Source of the DNA: Sphagnum compactum
Lineage: Eukaryota > Bryophyta > Sphagnopsida > Sphagnales
Length of the DNA: 64,000 nucleotides
NCBI GenBank assembly: GCA_965153455.1
Contig: OZ234497.1
Span: forward strand, 8,308,001 to 8,372,000
Reading direction: 5' to 3'
The notes beneath the pieces are model-generated. The model saw only the letters and a list, made by a program, of their open reading frames with translations, was not told the origin of the DNA and did not search any database. Below, piece by piece: positions 13,362 through 25,337 of the stretch. Each line of letters starts with the position of its first letter. Positions within the stretch are counted from its first letter, which is position 1. The position numbers were made by a program, and so were the translations under genes.

Positions 13362-14288
13362 GTCTGCTGGTCTGATTCTGTAAGCAGGTCAGTAGGTTTG
13401 GTAGGTCGATAGACTGGTAGGTAGGTAGGTAGGTAAGTAGGTAGGTCCTCTTGGCGTGCACCCTCTTCTGCGTCTGCTCGCTCTGGTTTCAAGACTTTTG
13501 TTGTTGTTTTTTTGTCATCTTCTTCTTTTGGCGCAGATCGAGTGCAGCCCCATTGCTCTGCATGCATTTGCTCAGTGTCTTTTGGTCTCTCTTGATTGCA
13601 ATCCAACACCCATCGTTGCATGCAGCATTCGCTTCTTTTTTTTCTTTTTCTTTTTTTTAACCTTTTTCCTGGGGGCCCCTCGAGCTCTCTTGCTGCTCCG
13701 GAAATTGAACCCTGATCTCCAAGAGCAGCTTGTTTCTGACAAGTTTCTTCTTCTTCTTCTTGGAGAATGTTTCTTAGAATTTCTTCCGCTGCTTTTCTTT
13801 TTTGTTTCTTTGTTTATTTCCAAGAGTTTAAGCTTTGGGTTCTGTGAAGAGTTTTTTCCTCGGGTTTTTTCTTCTGCAGCAGCAGAAGAGTAACTTTCGG
13901 TTGTCATTTGCTTCTATTGAATATTGCTTCTCATCTACCATCTCGTGAAGCAAAGTTTGGGTCACGAAGTCGACAAAGGAGAAGAATCTTTTTCCTTTTA
14001 TGGATTTTTTCTGGCATTCTTTTTGAGGGGGGAAGCTGGGGGTGGGGGAGCTGAGGATGATCAATGGGTTTGCTGCTGCTGCTGCTGCTGATGGCAGTGA
14101 CAGATATAGCTAGATCATCATCTTATGTGTATTTGGAGGCTTCATGAGCTTTGAGAGCTAGAATCATGCTTGTGTTTTTTGTTTTGGGTGTATTCTGAAA
14201 TGAAATACGGTTTGTCGAACTTACTAGATCATCAGCTACAGTAAAGTCTAACTAGTGTTTCACATTCTTGGCAATTGGAGATCATCAA

Positions 14289-14360
<72 letters not shown>

Positions 14361-14958
14361 GGGTTGAGCTTGAGCTTTGCTTGTTTGAATTCCAGAGTCG
14401 GTATTGTTTTGTAAGGTTGTTACACTAGTCGATCAAGCTCTTGATCACAATCTTATGAACTATTTCAGTTATGGTGACTATTGCCTGCTATGAGCTCCAT
14501 ATTCTGTGAAATATCGACAATCTGAACTAGATCATCAACCTCCTCATTAACCTGGATATATTTTTCTCTCTCTCTCAACTGATCTCTTCAACAGAATTTA
14601 CAGTCTGATCATCAATCTGACGCCTGCAGCAGCTGTGGGAACAAAACACTTGTGAAACAGTATACCAAAAAAAAACTCAGTAGCGAACTGTCAAGCTGTA
14701 AAATCGTTGTTAAACTCAAGGTACTAGAGATCTAGATGCAGTAGTGTCTGGTGCCCCAGAGGAGTTGAATGTGGAACTAGAATTTGGGAGTTCTACTAGA
14801 CAGGATCAACAACAACAACAACAACCACTTGACAACAAGACTTGACTGGGGTGAATCTAAGCTCCAAGATTGATCAGCTTCTTGGGTGAAAGCACAATTA
14901 AGCGGATTATTTGGACTGTCACAATTGCAATTTTTCACAACAACTAAAGATTTGCACA
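13362..14958 (+). promoter_or_regulatory. probable promoter and 5' leader of the GH17 gene
   Basis: A (TAGG)n block at about 13417-13446 is followed by a pyrimidine-rich stretch, about 13450-13870, with many CTT/TTC runs. This composition is common in plant 5' leaders. A (CT)n(TA)n microsatellite lies at about 14294-14357. No convincing coding exon is seen upstream of 14959, and the frames at 13295-13907 are low-complexity. The transcription start cannot be fixed from sequence, and a 5'-UTR intron is possible. Confidence 0.4.
14294..14357. repeat. (CT)n-(TA)n compound microsatellite
   Basis: About 16 CT units run directly into about 15 TA units. It lies some 600 bp upstream of the GH17 start codon and would be expected to vary in length between individuals. 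Confidence 0.95.
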
Positions 14959-17533
14959 ATGTATGATAGGTCACAGTCCAAGAAGAAGAAGAAAGCTAGG
15001 TTCAGATTATTGCAGATCAACACCATGCTCCTTCTTGCAGTTCTTTGTATGATACCAATTCTTCCATCAGTGCGTGGCGATTATGTGACAGGTAAACAAA
15101 CTCCCCCCAAATCTTCCTCTCTCTTTCGTGTATGTGTAAATTTGTGTGCATATGTGTGTACACACATATGTGTATGTGTGTGCGCTCACATGTCAAATAT
15201 TGGTGTCATTGGTACATGACTTCAATTCACATGCCCCAAAGTTCAATTGGACTCCTTTAAAGAGTTGCAAATTTACTTGTCATTAGCATATTATGACATC
15301 AATTCACATTCCCCAAAGTTCAATCGCTCCTTTTAGGAGTTGAAAAATACTTAGTTATCATTGGGACTCCTCCTTTCCTTTTAGGAGCTGCAAATTTGAT
15401 CAATGTTAAAACGTATTATATGTTTAAAATAATAAAAAATGTGAGTGCAGTTCACTAGTCCCCATTCAATAGATTAGTGAATCCATTGATGCTCCTTTAA
15501 TGAGATCAGTGAATTCACTCAAAATCCATTCAATAAATCGATGAATCTATTGGTCTTTGTATAGTGAGACTAGTGAATACACTCAAAATCCAATGAAAAC
15601 ATTTCATTTTACAATTAAATCTAAATTTAATGTTTCAGCTACTAATTTGTTTTGTTTCAATTCACTCGAATCCCGTGAGCAAGCTATAACAATATACTCT
15701 AGATGGCAGCTGCTGAGGTGATGATGCAGTAAATTTAGAGTATGTGTCAAATTGAGTTTCTGGTATTGCGGGCTCCCAAGTTCAATCATTTCTATGTGAT
15801 TTGAAACACTTGTTTGAGATTTGGATCAATTCGCACTTGCCAATTTCTTTGCTTTTGGAATACAGAATTTTGGTACACAAATTCTGATGGCATGGAAACA
15901 GAATTCTTCAAGTTGGGACATTTTACATTTTGAACATGATTGAATTTTTCATCATTTTAAGGTGTGTATGAAAAATTGCAAGAGGGATTAAATCATCAGT
16001 AAATCATCTGACAAAAGTATACGTACTTGGATTCTTGGACATTAAAATTTGTGAAAGTCCGAGGAAGTTCTCAAATTTTTGTAAGGCCATAGCAGGTACT
16101 TTTGACCAGAAGCTGTGGTTGATGAGATAAGCAACAATTCAGTAAAATTTAAAAGAGACTAAATTCAAACTGATCTTTGTTCTGTGTTTTCCAGTGTTTG
16201 CTTGGAAGACATTGGGTGGGTACTTTGGTTAAGACTGTAAAGCTTGATCTAGGCGTGTAGTCTACATGTATATAGTTGGCAATTTCGGTGCTTGTTGAAC
16301 TGATCATGAAAAACTATTGCACCAGGGCTGATGATGATGATGGGGGGCTTGGGTTTGGGGGTGAGCTGTGCAACAGAGCCACAGACAATGGGTGTAAATT
16401 ATGGGCAAGTTGCAAACAATCTTCCCTCCGATGCTGATGCTGTAAATCTGATAAAAAACCTGGGCGCAGGGAGGGTGAAAATCTACAACACAGATGCGGG
16501 CACCTTGAAAGCCCTAGCAAATTCAGGACTAGAAGTAGTGGTTGGAATGTCGAACGATGAGATCCCATCTTTAGCCACAAGCGCAGAGGTGGCTGATCAA
16601 TGGATTGTGACTAACGTGGTTGCATTTGTACCTGCAACAAACATTACTGTCATACTGGTTGGAAATGAGCTGTTTGCTGATCCAACTAATTCCAACATCT
16701 GGCCCCAACTCGTCCCTGCAATCCAAAACCTTCAAACAAGCCTCACAACCCATGGATTAGCATCATCCATCAAGCTATCAACCGCTTGTGAGTTCAGCAT
16801 TCTCACCAACTCATATCCACCTTCAGCAGGTGTGTTCAACCCTGAGATTGCAGTACCCGTACTCTCACCTCTACTCGAATTCCTGGACAACACAAGTTCA
16901 TACCTTTACATCAATGCCTATCCTTATTTTGCTTGGGTGAGTGACCCATCTGCCATACCATTGAATTATGCTGTGTTTTCTGCACCCTCAACAACAGTTC
17001 TTACAGATGGTCAATTTGGCTATAACAATTTACTCGAAGCACAACTCGATGCTATTTACTATGCCATGGAAGCTCTTGGTTTCAAAAATGTGCGAATTGC
17101 TCTTAGTGAATCTGGGTGGCCTACAGCAGGAGGCATTGGTGCTAACATTAGCAATGCACAAGCCTACAATGGCAATCTTGTCAAGTACATCCTTAGTGGT
17201 CAAGGTACACCCAAAAGGCCTCAAGTGTTTGTGCCCACTTATGTCTTTGCACTCTTCAATGAGGATATGAAACCCGGTGCCCCAACAGAGCAGCATTGGG
17301 GTGTGTTGTACCCAAATGGCTCTGCTGTTTACCCATTCAGTTTAACAACAGGTCTAAGCTCATCTCCCGGATCTCCCAATTTCCCATCACCTGGATCTCC
17401 AGACAGCAGCACAAATGGCTCTGGTGAATTGGATCCTCCAGGTGCTACTAGTCATTATGCTTGTGGTGATAGACCAAGTGTGCTTCCACTTTCTTTCACA
17501 TTTCTAGGCTCAATGTTTAACCTTCGGATTTAA
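14959..17533 (+). CDS. glucan endo-1,3-beta-glucosidase, GH17, probably GPI-anchored
   Basis: There are two exons, 14959-15091 and 16326-17533, joined at a GT-AG phase-1 intron and giving 446 residues. The family hydrolyses beta-1,3-glucan (callose) in the apoplast or at plasmodesmata. The fold starts at MGVNYGQVANNLP. The acid/base Glu is in VILVGNELF (about E159) and the nucleophile Glu in ALSESGWPT (about E306). YVFALFNEDMKPG and EQHWGVLYPNG complete the catalytic domain. Exon 1 gives a basic N-terminus followed by a hydrophobic signal peptide (about 19-40). After the catalytic domain come a Ser/Pro/Gly linker (about 390-415) and a weakly hydrophobic tail ending LPLSFTFLGSMF, which suggests a GPI signal. 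There is no X8/CBM43 domain. The intron position, just after the signal peptide, fits the family. An oddity is a Met/Gly-rich stretch (MMMMGGLGLGVSC, encoded by an ATG repeat) at the start of exon 2, which could serve as an alternative start. Family assignment is secure, but the exact start is less so. Confidence 0.93.
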
Positions 17534-18306
17534 CCCTTAAAATAGTGTTGAAAATTCAATCTCTGGGTTCACTCTGGCTAAGTTCCACATCTTGATCTCA
17601 ATTCACTCTGCATTTTGTACTTGTAGTTTTCCAATGTGAAGTATAAGAAAGTCGCCTTTTCTTAAAGATCCACAAAGCTAAAAGATTTAGAACTCCGGAA
17701 AACAAATAGAAAGTTAAGTTTTGCCCTAAAACTCAAATCAGCAATGGACACTAGTATCTTCTTATAATATGCAATTGCCCTAAAATTCCCAAAAAATGAA
17801 CTTGAAATTCATAGTACAAGACATAGTCCCTTATGGCAAGTTCAAACTAGTGTTGGTCGGGTACCTGGTCTGGCAGATTAGAATCGCTAATATCGTTTGC
17901 AAGAAGGTATGGTCATCAAGGGTATATAATATATATACACTTACACTTCTCAAAACATTTACACCCGATTGAAGTAAATGCATTTGAAAAATACTTACAT
18001 TGGCCTCATGTAAATCTAAATATATATATACACATACAACAACAATATAAGTGTAAGTGTAAAAAGTTCGAACATGTAAATGTAAATGATTTACACTTAC
18101 ACGAGATTTACATGCCATATTATTGGCTATTGACACTTACACAAACAACACTCCTTCAAACTAGCAACATGTAAAAATAGAACATATTGCATGAAGTTCC
18201 CCAAGACAAAATCGAACTCACGATTCACAGGAAAAGAATAGTATACCTAAACAATTGGTATACTTATGTTGTGGCATTCCTCAAAACATGAGAACATATG
18301 AAAATA
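17534..18306. other. 3' region of the GH17 gene and intergenic DNA
   Basis: It contains the 3' UTR of the preceding gene, then AT-rich DNA with repeated acttacac / gtgtaagtgtaa words at 17940-18140 that can pair as short inverted repeats. No gene is seen. The 101-codon frame on the minus strand at 17831-18136 has no family features. Confidence 0.5.
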
Positions 18307-19001
18307 CAGTAAACCCCCTTTATAATCATGTCCATTTTAGTCACGTTATTGTTTGTGTCACATCTTTTTGGTAACCATCTATTTTAGTAAAAAAATATCA
18401 TTTTTTACGATCACTATCACACTCGTTCGTTAGTAGCTCAAAACATTTACAAAGCTTTCTTTGTAAATGTAAGAAAATCTAAAGCAAATATTAGGGTTTT
18501 GTAAATTGTAGTTCCCTTTGACATTTTTAATGTTGTTTTGTGTTCAAGCTGTGCAAACTAACAACAACTAATCCAGTTGGAAAAAAAAAATAACAACAAC
18601 AACAACAACTTTCCAATCCAATACAAACAAATAAAAAATGTGAGAATTTGTCCCCAAAAAAAACAAAAAATATTAATTAAAAAAATCTAATTGACAAGAC
18701 ACACAAGCTAATAGTCAAGGAACTCAAATTCAATATAAATCGTAACATTAGTAGGCAAAATCACAACCTTTTTCAAGTTTAATAATACATGATAGAGTTT
18801 AGAATAACCCATGTAAAAAACTTAAACAATTGGCACCTTTATTCTACCATACGAAAAATATTTTGTAAGGTTTTTTTTTTGCTTATAATCACAATGTTGT
18901 AAGAGTTTACATGGAATGTGATTATCCACATTTAAATCACATTCGTTAGTGTTACCAAAAAAAATGGTCACCAAGGGTGTGATTACAAAGGGGGTTTAAT
19001 G
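18307..19001. mobile_element. Emigrant/pogo-like MITE, 695 bp, with TA target duplication
   Basis: The left end CAGTAAACCCCCTTTATAAT at 18307 and the reverse complement of the right end, CATTAAACCCCCTTTGTAAT ending at 19001, match at 18 of 20 bases. TA flanks both sides (18305-18306 and 19002-19003). TIRs beginning CAGTAAA with TA duplication are known from plant Emigrant/Lemi MITEs of the pogo (Tc1/mariner) group. Subterminal parts also pair: tttttggtaacca on the left with ttaccaaaaaaaatggt on the right. No transposase is encoded, so it is non-autonomous. Internal sequence is AT-rich. Confidence 0.82.
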
Positions 19002-19184
19002 TATCATTGTTGTGAAGGTCTCCCCCTTCGGTAATTATGATAGGGCAAAGCCAAAAAACAAACAAAAAAGAAAAAGGAGCTTCTTCTTCTTCTTCTTTGG
19101 TACCCAAGTAGCGAAAATGGACCCCAATCATGTTATTTCCCCAATCCTGATCACCAAGCAAGGATTGTATGCATGTATTCATGT

Positions 19185-19283
19185 ATGTAGACTCAGAGTA
19201 TGTATGTATGTATATATGTAGACTCAGAGTATGTATGTATGTATATATGTAGACTCAGAGTATGTATGTATGTATGTATGTAA
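19185..19283. repeat. 31-bp tandem repeat, three copies
   Basis: The word gactcagag recurs at 19190, 19221 and 19252, each followed by (TATG)n text. This gives three copies of a 31-bp unit that ends in a (GTAT)n tail. Confidence 0.9.
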
Positions 19284-19497
19284 AACAATTATTGCTTGCT
19301 ACTCTAATAATCCCTGCAAAAAATGGGCCCTCCTATTCCACACCACTTCTGAATCAGCATGTGACTACACTGACAAGTGAGCTTCATTATTGACTACTTA
19401 CCTATCAACCCAAGTGTCTCTCACCTTCTTCCAGTTATGCCCCTGACTATATTGCAGCTCAAAAAATGATTTTCATACCCATTGTGGTGATTGTAGT

Positions 19498-19523
19498 TAG
19501 GGTTTAGGGTTTAGGGTTTAGGG
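19498..19523. repeat. short interstitial telomere-like tract (TTTAGGG)3
   Basis: About three and a half perfect copies of the plant telomere unit TTTAGGG stand in tandem. The unit type supports a plant source. The tract is too short to mark a chromosome end or fusion. Confidence 0.85.
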
Positions 19524-22341
19524 ACCCCATTTGACAATAGATAATGAGCTTTCTTCTTCCCTCAAATAAGTTTGCCACTTGTGGTGGGTTCTTTCTTCCA
19601 TGTCCAAATCCTTCACAAGTGAAGTGAAGTGTAGTGATCCTTTTTTCTTTGGTGTCTTTTGGATCTTTGGGAAAATTTATTTGGAGTGTGGTTTGAAACC
19701 TTAATTCGATGATTGATTTCCAAAAAAAAAAAAATTTGGTTTGATGAAACAAAATGAACTGAGCTATTATTTCTAAGCTAATAGAAACAACATCTAAAAG
19801 CAATGCTTATTTCTAGCCCAATGGAATGATATATGTATATGTCAAACCACAATTATTTTCTAACCCGATGGAACAAAAGATCAACCACAATTATTTGTGA
19901 CCCAATGGAACACAAAATAAACACACTCAATTATTTCTAGCTTGCTGAATGGCAAACAAATGTAACCACAATCATTTTGAAGGAGTGAGTGGTAGAAATA
20001 GGTTTTCTAAGTGTGACCTCTCAATTTCCAATCATGAAGGATGCAATAAACTCTCCACTATTGTTTGGTTTGTGTCAACTAGTTCTCTCTCATTCACCCC
20101 CTTTCATTGCTTCTTCTTCATTTGTCCTTTCTCTTTCTTATTATTGCATGGTGGGCTCTCTCTCTCTCTCTCTCCCTGATTTTTTCACATTCCAATTTCC
20201 CACATTTCACTTGAGTGCGATACATACATAGATTATGGGTTAAGTTTTCATGTTGTTTGCGAACATGGGTTTCTTGAACCATTTGGTGGAAGTACCTAAC
20301 CTTCAATGTCCACTTTTGTGTGCTAGAGTGCTTCACTCTCATAGAACTCCATACTCACTTGGATGCTCGAATTCTAACCATGGCCACATGGTGTTGGTTA
20401 ATGGTGGCACGAGATACATGGTGCTTGGGTTAAGATCCTTCTTCCTTGGGGGCATCTTCACTCACACCCTCAATTTGTCACATCCAAAATATTTTATAAA
20501 CGGTTCTCCCTCTCCCCACCCATGAACGAGAAAAACTAAATAGTATGTATAGTGAGAGATAATTTAAATGTCACAACTTAGGCCAATTGTCACGGTTGGT
20601 CACTCAAAAACAATGAATAATAGCCTTTTTTTTTCTTGTTTTTATTGCACTCGTCCATAGGTCTTTCTAGGCCTTGACATATGTGCATTTTTTCAGGCCC
20701 AAAACCATAGTTTATGAAGGAGTTCAAGGTGTTGCAACATGCACCATCCAGCTCCATTATTTGAGCAGAATTTCTTTTTAAAAATTACATTTTTTTGTCA
20801 CCATTTTTTTCCCTAGGCTAATGGCAACAACATACAATTGGGGAAAACTTACTTATTTATTTATTGTTCCCATTATTTCTCTTGGATCAAGAAATTTTGC
20901 AATAAACACCCCCCCCCAAGGCCAAAACAATTCTTGCACAAAACAAGCTTTTTATATATTGGCAAAATTTTGTCGAGAAGTGAAATTCAGATTTCAAATT
21001 TTAAGAGATTAAGTTATAGAGCAACCCTAAACCCAAAACCCTAAATCTTAGATACCAAGAGGAGAACCCCACATAAGGAGCTCTAGTGAGATCATATGCT
21101 TTGTTTGGGCATCCCATGGACACATTGGCTCTTTATGGATGTCTAAAATTGATCGATCGATGAATGAATTGGTGGCACGAGTAGAAAGTCCATCCATACA
21201 TCCATCGGTCAATAGGGTTGGTTGGGTTGGTTGGTTACTTGTGTCAAGTGTTCAGTGAAGCACATGCCAACACTATATGATTGAGTTGGCCTAGTCAGAA
21301 GCTTAGTGACAAACCACAACTACTTTGTATTTCAAATGATTCTACAAAGGGAAAATGAGCAAGCAAGCAACTTTTGCTTTGTGTGTGGGTGGTCAATTGT
21401 AGGTTGATGCATTGGCAATGGGGGAATTATTACACCAGTGTTAGCCGGATATCAATATGCATAATTGTCAAGTATGGATAAAACCATATCCGGGGTGTTT
21501 CTTTTTCCTGTATGCTACACATCATCCATCGGATGTAAACCTAAGGTCCATCCTTAAAGCTTCAACTCTCAAGCTCATGTTGTTCTTTTTTTGTGTTTTG
21601 GGATGACACTTGGTTGTACTCGTGTTAAGAAAAAAACATGACCATTTGTTTTGGATACATATCCTTATTTTGTAAGGAAACAAAAGAAGGATATCCCAAG
21701 AGGAGATCATTTGTGAATGAAGAGAAAGGGAGGGATGTTTGGTTGATGGTACCTATATCTTATTCTTCATATCTAGCCAGGAAGCCAAATAAGTGCAACC
21801 ACTATAAATGTAAGATTGGCATGCCCATCACCATGGCAACAACTCTCACCCTAACCCCAAAATTTTGGGCATGCAATATAATGTTAAAAAATTAGGATGT
21901 AGACCAAAAAAATTTAATCAAGTATGTATGCTCCATCATGAATTTCCTATATATCATGTGTGCCTAAAAGGCAATAGGGTTTGTACATGCCTTCCACTAT
22001 TTTTATGGAAAAAATAATAATTAAACATTGGGTCGTGCCACATTTGTTTCCAAGCCTTTCTATAGGCCACATGTTGCATTAAACCCCATTTTCTAGTTTT
22101 TTTTCCATTTTTTCATCAATATTTTCAATATTTTAGCAAAGGAATTATTATTTTAAAAAATTACTCCACAAAAAGTTTGCCAATTTGTATTGTCGCCCTA
22201 AGGCTTCGAGCTTTCTAAGCCCAAATTCATGATCCAATCTCTTTAGACTTGGAAAAAAGACAATTTTCACAAAATATTTCCATTTTTTTATTTATTAAAA
22301 CAAACACTCAGATCATGGCATGTATCCTACACAATTGTATC

Positions 22342-22550
22342 GACTTTTCATCCATCAATAGGAGGGATTCAGTTTTGAACCATTTAGAAAGAGGGTTACA
22401 CAAATTTTCATCCACAAATAGGAGGGGTTTATTTTTCGTCCATTTAGAAGAGGGTTACACAACTTTTCATCCATCAATAGGGGGAAATTGAGTTTTCATT
22501 CATTGAGAAGAGGGGTTATGCAACTTTTCATCCATCAATAGGAAGGTTTT
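22342..22550. repeat. about 60-bp tandem repeat, four copies
   Basis: The phrase cttttcatccatcaatagg recurs at about 22344, 22406, 22463 and 22524, with shared intervening text ttcatttagaagagggtta. The copies are diverged by small substitutions and indels. A palindromic (AAT)n(ATT)n run follows at about 22719-22752. Confidence 0.82.
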
Positions 22551-23160
22551 GGTGTCGGGGCACTTGGGACCCTACTAAATGAGTCCAAGGAATTGAATTT
22601 GAAAATTCTCCCCCAAAAACAACCACACCGAACTACCCTTGTAGTACCTTTTGAGGTCGGGGCACTTGGGACCCTAAATAATTATATTTAATTTTTCAAA
22701 ATTCACTTTCAGCAGTTAATAATAATAATAATAATTATTATTATTATTATTTATGAAATTTCAGCAATAAATATAGGGAGGCTTCTTTGGTGGCAGGTTT
22801 TCTAAACCCACCAATCTTGAACATAATGAGACCTTTTTACAACAATTCAATTACATTTTGCTTCTTTTTGCAAAATTGGGGAGACATAAAGGGGATGACC
22901 ACCTTATTTTGGTGCATGTAATTCAGTACACTTTTCTAATTTTGTCGTCCCCAGTTACATGTTTGATGCCCTATTATTATGACAAAACACGACGATCTCA
23001 CCCCCAGTTCGCAAACAACTTTTAATGTTCCACTAAATTTACATAGTACTTGAGATATTTGAAAAAAAGTCCCCCAAGAAAACGAAATCAACGGCTAACT
23101 ATTTCAAAACTTGAAATTTTGAAAAAAAAACAAAATAACACCTAATAATGTCAGAAACTG

Positions 23161-24025
23161 TAACAGAGCCCGGTAGTAGGTAGGTAGGTAGGTAAGTAGG
23201 TAGATAAGTAGGTACCTACAATAATAAAGTTCGTAGGTAAGTTGTCGTTGGTAGGTCACTAAAATCCAAACGGCCAAAAACCAAAATCCAAAAGCCTATT
23301 GGAGATAGGTAGGTAGGTAGATAGGTAGGCAAGTAGGTAGGTAGGTAGGTTTCATAATACCCTTTGCTTGTCTTTCTCCCTCTGCAGCAACAAACAACGC
23401 AACAACAACAACGCTCGCTCCCTCGCTCGCTGATCTCCTCTGTTTCGTTGCTTTCTCAAGACTGTTTGCGTTCCGCTTCAGTTTCCGTCGCTTCCTACTT
23501 CGCATTTCAGCAGACTTGTTTCACAGGTTTTGTTCTCGCGCTCTCTATCTCTGTCTCTCTTTTTTTTTTTTTTTTTCTTGTTTCTTGTCAAAGCCATAAG
23601 TCTCCTTTTTGAACTGGGGATTATTCTGCTACTTCCTGGTACAGCATTCTCTTACAAGATTTGATCTTCCTTTTTGTTTTCTTGTTCAATCGTGTAGAGA
23701 GGGATTCTTCTTTATCTGCTTCTTTTTCCGCACATATTAGTTCCACGTATAGTCTTCTATTGCATCATCCGTAACCCGCCCCCCTGCACCAAGCTTCGAT
23801 CTTTTTTCCGGTTTCTTGTTCAATCAAGGATTCTTTCTTTTCTTCTTCTTTATGCTTCTTCGGAACATATTGTAATTGGTTTCAAGCGATGTTTCTTATA
23901 TTGCGTCATTGAATAATCGTCCGCACCTCACCTTTGACCTGCAGGCGCTCTTGCATCCTCAACTGTTCTCTCCGTAGATTGGATCCGTTGTAGCTCCGCG
24001 GGAAAAAAAAAAAAAAGCGGTCGCT
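23161..24025 (+). promoter_or_regulatory. probable promoter and 5' leader of the DUF1218 gene
   Basis: Two (TAGG)n blocks (about 23173-23215 and 23308-23350) precede a pyrimidine-rich segment, about 23355-23860, with a T run at 23560-23577. An A run stands just before the start codon. No coding exon is recognised upstream of 24026. The transcription start is not determinable here. Confidence 0.4.
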
Positions 24026-25337
24026 ATGGGGAAGGGCGGGAAAGGAGGAGGAGCGTCCTGGCTTGTCATGGTTTCCAGTTTTCTGTTCTTTATTATTGCA
24101 TTCGGTCTCGCCGTCGGTGCCGAGACTCGTCGAAGTCAGGTTAACACTCCTACCTCAGTCGCCTCCTGCCGTTCTCTTGTGTACCTGTGCATTTGTGTTT
24201 GAGTTCTGTGTTTGTCTGTGCGCGCGAGCATCTGTTTTGAGGTATCTTCTATACTCGGCTTTCTTTCGGGTTTCGCTTGTAAGTCGTTTCTAATGTATAG
24301 AGAGCGACAAAGTGTTGGCCGCCGGGGTAAAGACGTCAAACTGTTTTTATTCGAGATGCCGCGACGAACATGTTTCTTTCCCTTCATTTGCACATTTGTT
24401 TGTCAATCGTACGAGAAGCGGATCATCTGGTTTGTTGTCAGTTAGATCTTCGGGTAATGTAGATCTGGAGGAACAATGCACAACGGCTAGTGCAGATCGC
24501 ATGTGAGAGAACTATGCCTAGTGTTTGTGCATGAATAGGATTGCACAGACATTCTACATTCGGTGGTGGGCTCTTTGACTTATCTCGTGTCTTTCTTCCA
24601 TCTGTGCCACTGAGGAAGGATCATGAATCAAACACGAAGATGTTTCAGTGTGTCAATTTCTTGTGAAAGCCTCCTGTATCTTCAACCTGTGAGCAATTTG
24701 GACAGGTCGAAAGAGAAAATTGCTCTGAGAGGGGCATTGATGGTGTTTAATGACATTCTGGCAGGGAACACAAGTGCGATCTGATGCAAACGGACTTTTG
24801 GTCTGCCAATACACACCAAGCACTGCAACTGGACTTGCTGCAGGGGCACTCCTTTTTTTGTTGATTGCCCAACTGTTCATTATGATTGTCACACGCTGTC
24901 TGTGCTGTGGAAGTGCATACAATCCTGGTGCTGCTCGTACATTTGCTGTACTTGCATTCATATTCTCATGGTAATCAATCTTTGAACTGTTCATTAAAGG
25001 GTTTCTTGGTTACTCTTTTTTATTTTCCCCCTAAATAAGGGATGTACTTGGGTATGTGCTAATAATGGAATGTGTTGCTTTGTGCAGGTTGTTTTTCATT
25101 TTGGCATTTGCAGTTCTACTTGCAGGAGCAAGTGGAAACAAAATCCATACAAAGGGGTATTTCAATGAAAGTGTTACATGCCATCAAGTAAAGAAAAGCT
25201 TGTTTGCTGCAGGAGCAGCCTTGACCTTTCTCACCATGCTGCTAAGTGAGCTTTACTATGTACTTATTGTGAAGGCTTCTTCTGGTGGATCTTATGGTGG
25301 TCCTAGCCCCTCTGTAGGAATGTCTACCTATGCTTAA
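24026..25337 (+). CDS. DUF1218 four-transmembrane protein (MWL/DESIGUAL-type family)
   Basis: Three exons (24026-24139, 24765-24970, 25088-25337) join in phase 0 and phase 2 to give 189 residues. The protein has a short basic MGKGGKGGG start and then a first membrane segment (about 12-32) ending in the family-like AEPRRS-type text (here AETRRSQ). Segments two (LLFLLIAQLFIMIV) and three (LAFIFSWLFFILAFAVLLAG) follow, and segment four is FAAGAALTFLTMLLSELYYV. Conserved cysteines occur in VCQY, RCLCCG and VTCHQV. The Ser/Gly/Pro-rich tail faces the cytosol or lumen. Plant members of this family have been linked to secondary-wall lignin content and to leaf symmetry, but I cannot assign this copy a specific role. 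The exon-2/3 splice restores a Trp codon (TG|G). The family call is firm and the start is the first ATG of the open frame. Confidence 0.92.

Larger units (their letters stand above)
19002..23160. other. gene-free intergenic DNA
   Basis: No coding family was recognised. It holds the 31-bp tandem repeat and telomere-like tract listed separately, a (CT)n run at about 20156-20174, a telomere-like ccctaaacccaaaaccctaa at about 21024-21043, a C run near 20911, and a repeat block at 22342-22550. Frames at 19949-20231 and 20250-20525 overlap on both strands and show no motifs. The phrase gtcggggcacttgggaccct occurs twice (about 22554 and 22656). Confidence 0.55.

Noticed and set aside
13295-13907. 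Overlapping frames of 108-145 codons before the GH17 gene
   Set aside because: They are low-complexity Ser/Phe/Leu or Lys/Arg text from a pyrimidine-rich leader. No family motif is present.
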